A program made the translations under genes and the position numbers. From the NCBI RefSeq assembly GCF_004115155.1, contig NZ_RDSM01000002.1, forward strand, positions 1,178,001 through 1,242,000: a stretch of DNA of 64,000 bases, read 5' to 3'. The DNA comes from Granulicella sibirica (GTDB lineage Bacteria; Acidobacteriota; Terriglobia; Terriglobales; Acidobacteriaceae). The first letter of the stretch is position 1; each line of letters opens with the position of its first letter. Shown in pieces: positions 61,969-64,000 of the stretch. The notes under the pieces were generated by a model, which saw nothing but the letters and a program-made list of their open reading frames with translations, was not told the origin of the DNA and made no database searches.

Positions 61969-62877
61969 GTGGGAATGAACTCTTCCGAAATCACGAGTTC
62001 GGCTGCGTCCCTCCCGATCCCGCGAAGAGCGTCTCGCCAACTTCTGGCAGAGTGCAAATCCCAGCCTCTGGCCGCATTCGGAGTCGCCCTCCTTTTCGTC
62101 TTCGTGGTCGCTGCCGTCTTTGCTCCATGGCTTGCCCCGCAGGACCCTGCTCACCTCAGTCTCTCCGGTCGTCTTCTTGCGCCGAGCCCAGCGCACTTGT
62201 TCGGTACGGACGAGTTAGGCCGCGACATCCTCTCGCGCACAATCTACGGAGCTCGCATTTCCATGATCGTCGCTGTCTCGGTCATCGCTCTGTCCCTCGC
62301 GCTCGGCCTGATCGCGGGAGGCCTGGCCGGCTTCTATGGCGGATGGACCGATACCCTCGTAAATGTCTACATCACGAATGCCTTTCTAGCGCTCCCGGGA
62401 ATCCTGATCGCAATCGCCTTCGTCGCCTTCCTTGGGCCCGGTCTTGGCAATCTGATCATCGCCCTCTCCATCTCCGGTTGGGTTGGCTATGCTCGCCTTA
62501 TTCGTGCTCAGGTCATGGCCGTCAAGGAACGGGAGTTCGTCGAAGCTGCCCGAGCACTCGGCGCATCGGACATTCGTCTCCTTGTAAGACACATTTTTCC
62601 AAACATCCTGCAGCCGCTTATCGTGCAGGCAGCGATCGGAATGGCGGCGGCGGTTCTCGCCGAAGCGACTCTGAGCTTCCTTGGCCTCGGTATCCCCGCC
62701 CCCGCCGCAAGTTGGGGCGCAATGCTGAACGACGGGAGATCGCATCTCTTCGAATCGCCGCATCTCGTCTTCTTCCCGGCCATGGCCGTCATGTTGAGCG
62801 TGCTCTCTTTCAACTTCATTGGCGATGCCCTCAGAGACTACCTCGATCCGAGGACGCGATTGTCCGTCGGAATGTAG
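61969..62877 (+). CDS. ABC transporter permease, DppC/OppC-like
   Basis: A 302-residue inner-membrane permease for peptides or nickel-type substrates. It has an N-terminal helix (FGVALLFVFVVAAVFAPWLA), HLFGTDELGRDILSRTIYGA and the EAA loop VEAARALGASDIRLLVRHIF PNI-type motif, then LSFLGLGIPAPAASWGAMLN and SFNFIGDALRDYLDPRTR. All are diagnostic of DppC-type proteins. No DppB, binding protein or ATPase lies within the window, so its partner genes are elsewhere. Start is GTG 61969 or ATG 61975; neither has a strong ribosome site. Confidence 0.9.
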   Translation: MGMNSSEITSSAASLPIPRRASRQLLAECKSQPLAAFGVALLFVFVVAAVFAPWLAPQDPAHLSLSGRLLAPSPAHLFGTDELGRDILSRTIYGARISMIVAVSVIALSLALGLIAGGLAGFYGGWTDTLVNVYITNAFLALPGILIAIAFVAFLGPGLGNLIIALSISGWVGYARLIRAQVMAVKEREFVEAARALGASDIRLLVRHIFPNILQPLIVQAAIGMAAAVLAEATLSFLGLGIPAPAASWGAMLNDGRSHLFESPHLVFFPAMAVMLSVLSFNFIGDALRDYLDPRTRLSVGM

Positions 62878-62961
62878 CAATCAGCATCCCATGTCAGAGA
62901 CAGCTAAGCTGAACAATATAAAGAACTACGGTGTCAATCCCGCGTAGCGAAGGAACAACTG

Positions 62962-63447
62962 ATGCTGGTCGGAGTCATCTCAGATACCCACGGCCTACTC
63001 CGTCCTGAGGCTCTCGAAGCCCTCGCGGGGAGCGACCATATCCTACACGCCGGTGATGTGGGAGATCCCGCGATTCTCGAAGCCCTGCGCTCGATAGCCC
63101 CGGTGACTGCGATTCGGGGCAATGTCGATACGAGCGGCCCGTGCGCGGACCTCTCGCCTACCGAGGCGGTTGAGCTCGCCGGAACCCTCTTCTACATTGT
63201 GCATTCACTTCAGGATTTGGATATAAATGCGGCAACCGCTGGGGTTGCGTGCGTCGTCAGCGGACATTCCCACAAGCCGTCATTTACCCGCAAGGACGGC
63301 GTCGCGTATCTAAACCCTGGTAGCGCGGGTCCGCGCCGCTTTTCTCTTCCTGTCACCGTCGCCCTCGTGGATATCTTGCCCAATAGGCTTGAAGCGAAAA
63401 TCATCCCGATCCTGGGTGTCCCTAACGATCGAAGTGAACGGAATTGA
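62962..63447 (+). CDS. YfcE/MJ0936-type metallophosphodiesterase
   Basis: A 161-residue calcineurin-like phosphoesterase with metal ligands in VGVISDTHGLL (DxH), HILHAGDVGD (GDxxD-type), TAIRGNVD (GNxD), CVVSGHSHKP (GHxH). Size and motif spacing match the small YfcE group that cleaves phosphodiesters. Ends near a PNDR motif. AAGGA lies 8 bases before the ATG. It overlaps the convergent downstream gene by 26 bases. Confidence 0.92.
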   Translation: MLVGVISDTHGLLRPEALEALAGSDHILHAGDVGDPAILEALRSIAPVTAIRGNVDTSGPCADLSPTEAVELAGTLFYIVHSLQDLDINAATAGVACVVSGHSHKPSFTRKDGVAYLNPGSAGPRRFSLPVTVALVDILPNRLEAKIIPILGVPNDRSERN

Positions 63448-64000
63448 GGATCGTCTCCATCTGATGCCGGACGCTGAGAATCTCATCCTGCGTCATATCG
63501 CGGACACCACTGACCTCGCCACCGCAGAAGTTGTTCATCGCAAGGTCAAAGCGCAGGCATCCGTTACGCACCGAGAGTGTGTATATGTCGTCGCGGTACT
63601 CCGTGCATAACGTTCCGTGCTCGTCGTGACCGTGGTTAGCCTTCCTGTCCCCGACCACGGGAACGGTCTCGCTAAGTGCTTCTGGTTGAGGGACATACGT
63701 GCGGGCTAGGCTCGGGGGCGGGTTCACTTGGGCGGCGCACTGCACCTTATCGAGCTTGGGAATGAGGCTGACGTAGAGGTGCGCCCCCGAGAAAGTGCTC
63801 AAAGGAAAGGGGTTCTCCGCGATAGCGGCTACGAAGCGGAAGCGGGTATTTGGCGGCGCGGTACGGGCTTCGTGATGGAAGGTGCTGAGCTCGTGGTCGT
63901 GGGCTGCGATAGTCCAAGTTGTTGGAACGTCGAAGGTTAGATGGTCGGGGGCATCGTGAATGGTGTGTGTCTGAGCGGCTGCGATTGCGGGCAAGAGGAG
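63422..64000 (-). CDS. Secreted protein of unknown function, N-terminus cut by window end
   Basis: A minus-strand frame of at least 193 codons that runs off the window at 64000. The visible N-terminus LLLPAIAAAQTHTIHDAP looks like the end of a signal peptide cleaved after AAAQ. The mature part has HLTFDVPTTWTIAAHDHELS, RFVAAIAENPFPLSTFSGAH and LYVSLIPKLDKVQCAAQ; the C-terminus has a Cys pair, LCTEYRD and NNFCGGEVSG. I do not recognise the family. It overlaps the YfcE-type gene by 26 bases in a convergent arrangement. Confidence 0.75.
   Translation of the reverse strand, partial: LLLPAIAAAQTHTIHDAPDHLTFDVPTTWTIAAHDHELSTFHHEARTAPPNTRFRFVAAIAENPFPLSTFSGAHLYVSLIPKLDKVQCAAQVNPPPSLARTYVPQPEALSETVPVVGDRKANHGHDEHGTLCTEYRDDIYTLSVRNGCLRFDLAMNNFCGGEVSGVRDMTQDEILSVRHQMETILNSVHFDR

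Overview
The window looks like a chromosomal segment of an acidobacterium, most likely class Terriglobia (Acidobacteriaceae: Granulicella, Edaphobacter or Terriglobus-like). This rests on the high-GC, C-ending codon style, the gene families present, and small palindromic intergenic repeats. It is an inference from content; no marker gene is present to prove it.

Layout. 1-2112 (minus strand): a nitrogen operon amtB-glnB-glnD, with glnD cut by the window edge. 2470-3720: a small conserved protein and a secreted esterase. 3873-15051 (mostly plus): a cell-surface sugar cluster with a NeuB-type nonulosonate synthase, a KdsC-type phosphatase, a thiamine-diphosphate enzyme, a TIM-barrel isomerase, three SDRs, a GtrA-type membrane protein and a GT2 glycosyltransferase; a DUF4239-like membrane protein and an unrelated SDR lie inside it. 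15142-17010: a large polytopic membrane protein. 17146-21706: a D-amino-acid module (GntP permease, RidA, N-acyl-D-amino-acid deacylase, and a divergent DSD1-type PLP enzyme), followed by an SDR and a YdiJ-like flavin/iron-sulfur dehydrogenase. 25794-28510: a CBM6-type secreted protein, SelO, and a broken AraC regulator.

The main feature is 28613-51781 (minus strand): an 18-gene extracellular contractile injection system (eCIS) of the Afp/PVC/MAC type. Read from its promoter it encodes sheath, tube, T4 gp51-like hub chaperone, a disordered linker protein, Afp16-like cap, Afp15-like AAA+ ATPase, a small protein, a DUF4157 'eCIS core' metallopeptidase, an Afp7-like tube/adaptor protein, a LysM protein, the gp27-like hub (frameshifted), gp5-like spike, PAAR-like tip, gp25, two large baseplate (Afp11-like) proteins, a tail protein I fused to a beta-helix, and a DUF6519 protein. 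Most junctions overlap by ATGA, so translation is probably coupled. A response-regulator/AraC fusion sits just upstream. I see no capsid, terminase, integrase, lysis, T6SS membrane, separate fibre or obvious tape-measure gene.

52940-56264 is a decay zone. A cupin gene, an IS110 transposase fragment fused in frame to an alpha/beta-hydrolase tail, and another alpha/beta-hydrolase all carry single-base frameshifts. It ends beside a tRNA-Asn (56315-56389). 56501-64000 holds a carboxymuconolactone-decarboxylase-type protein, a tandem CAP-domain protein, GDP-L-fucose synthesis genes (gmd, fcl) with a WcaI-like glycosyltransferase, an orphan DppC-type permease, a YfcE-type phosphodiesterase, and a secreted protein cut by the window end.
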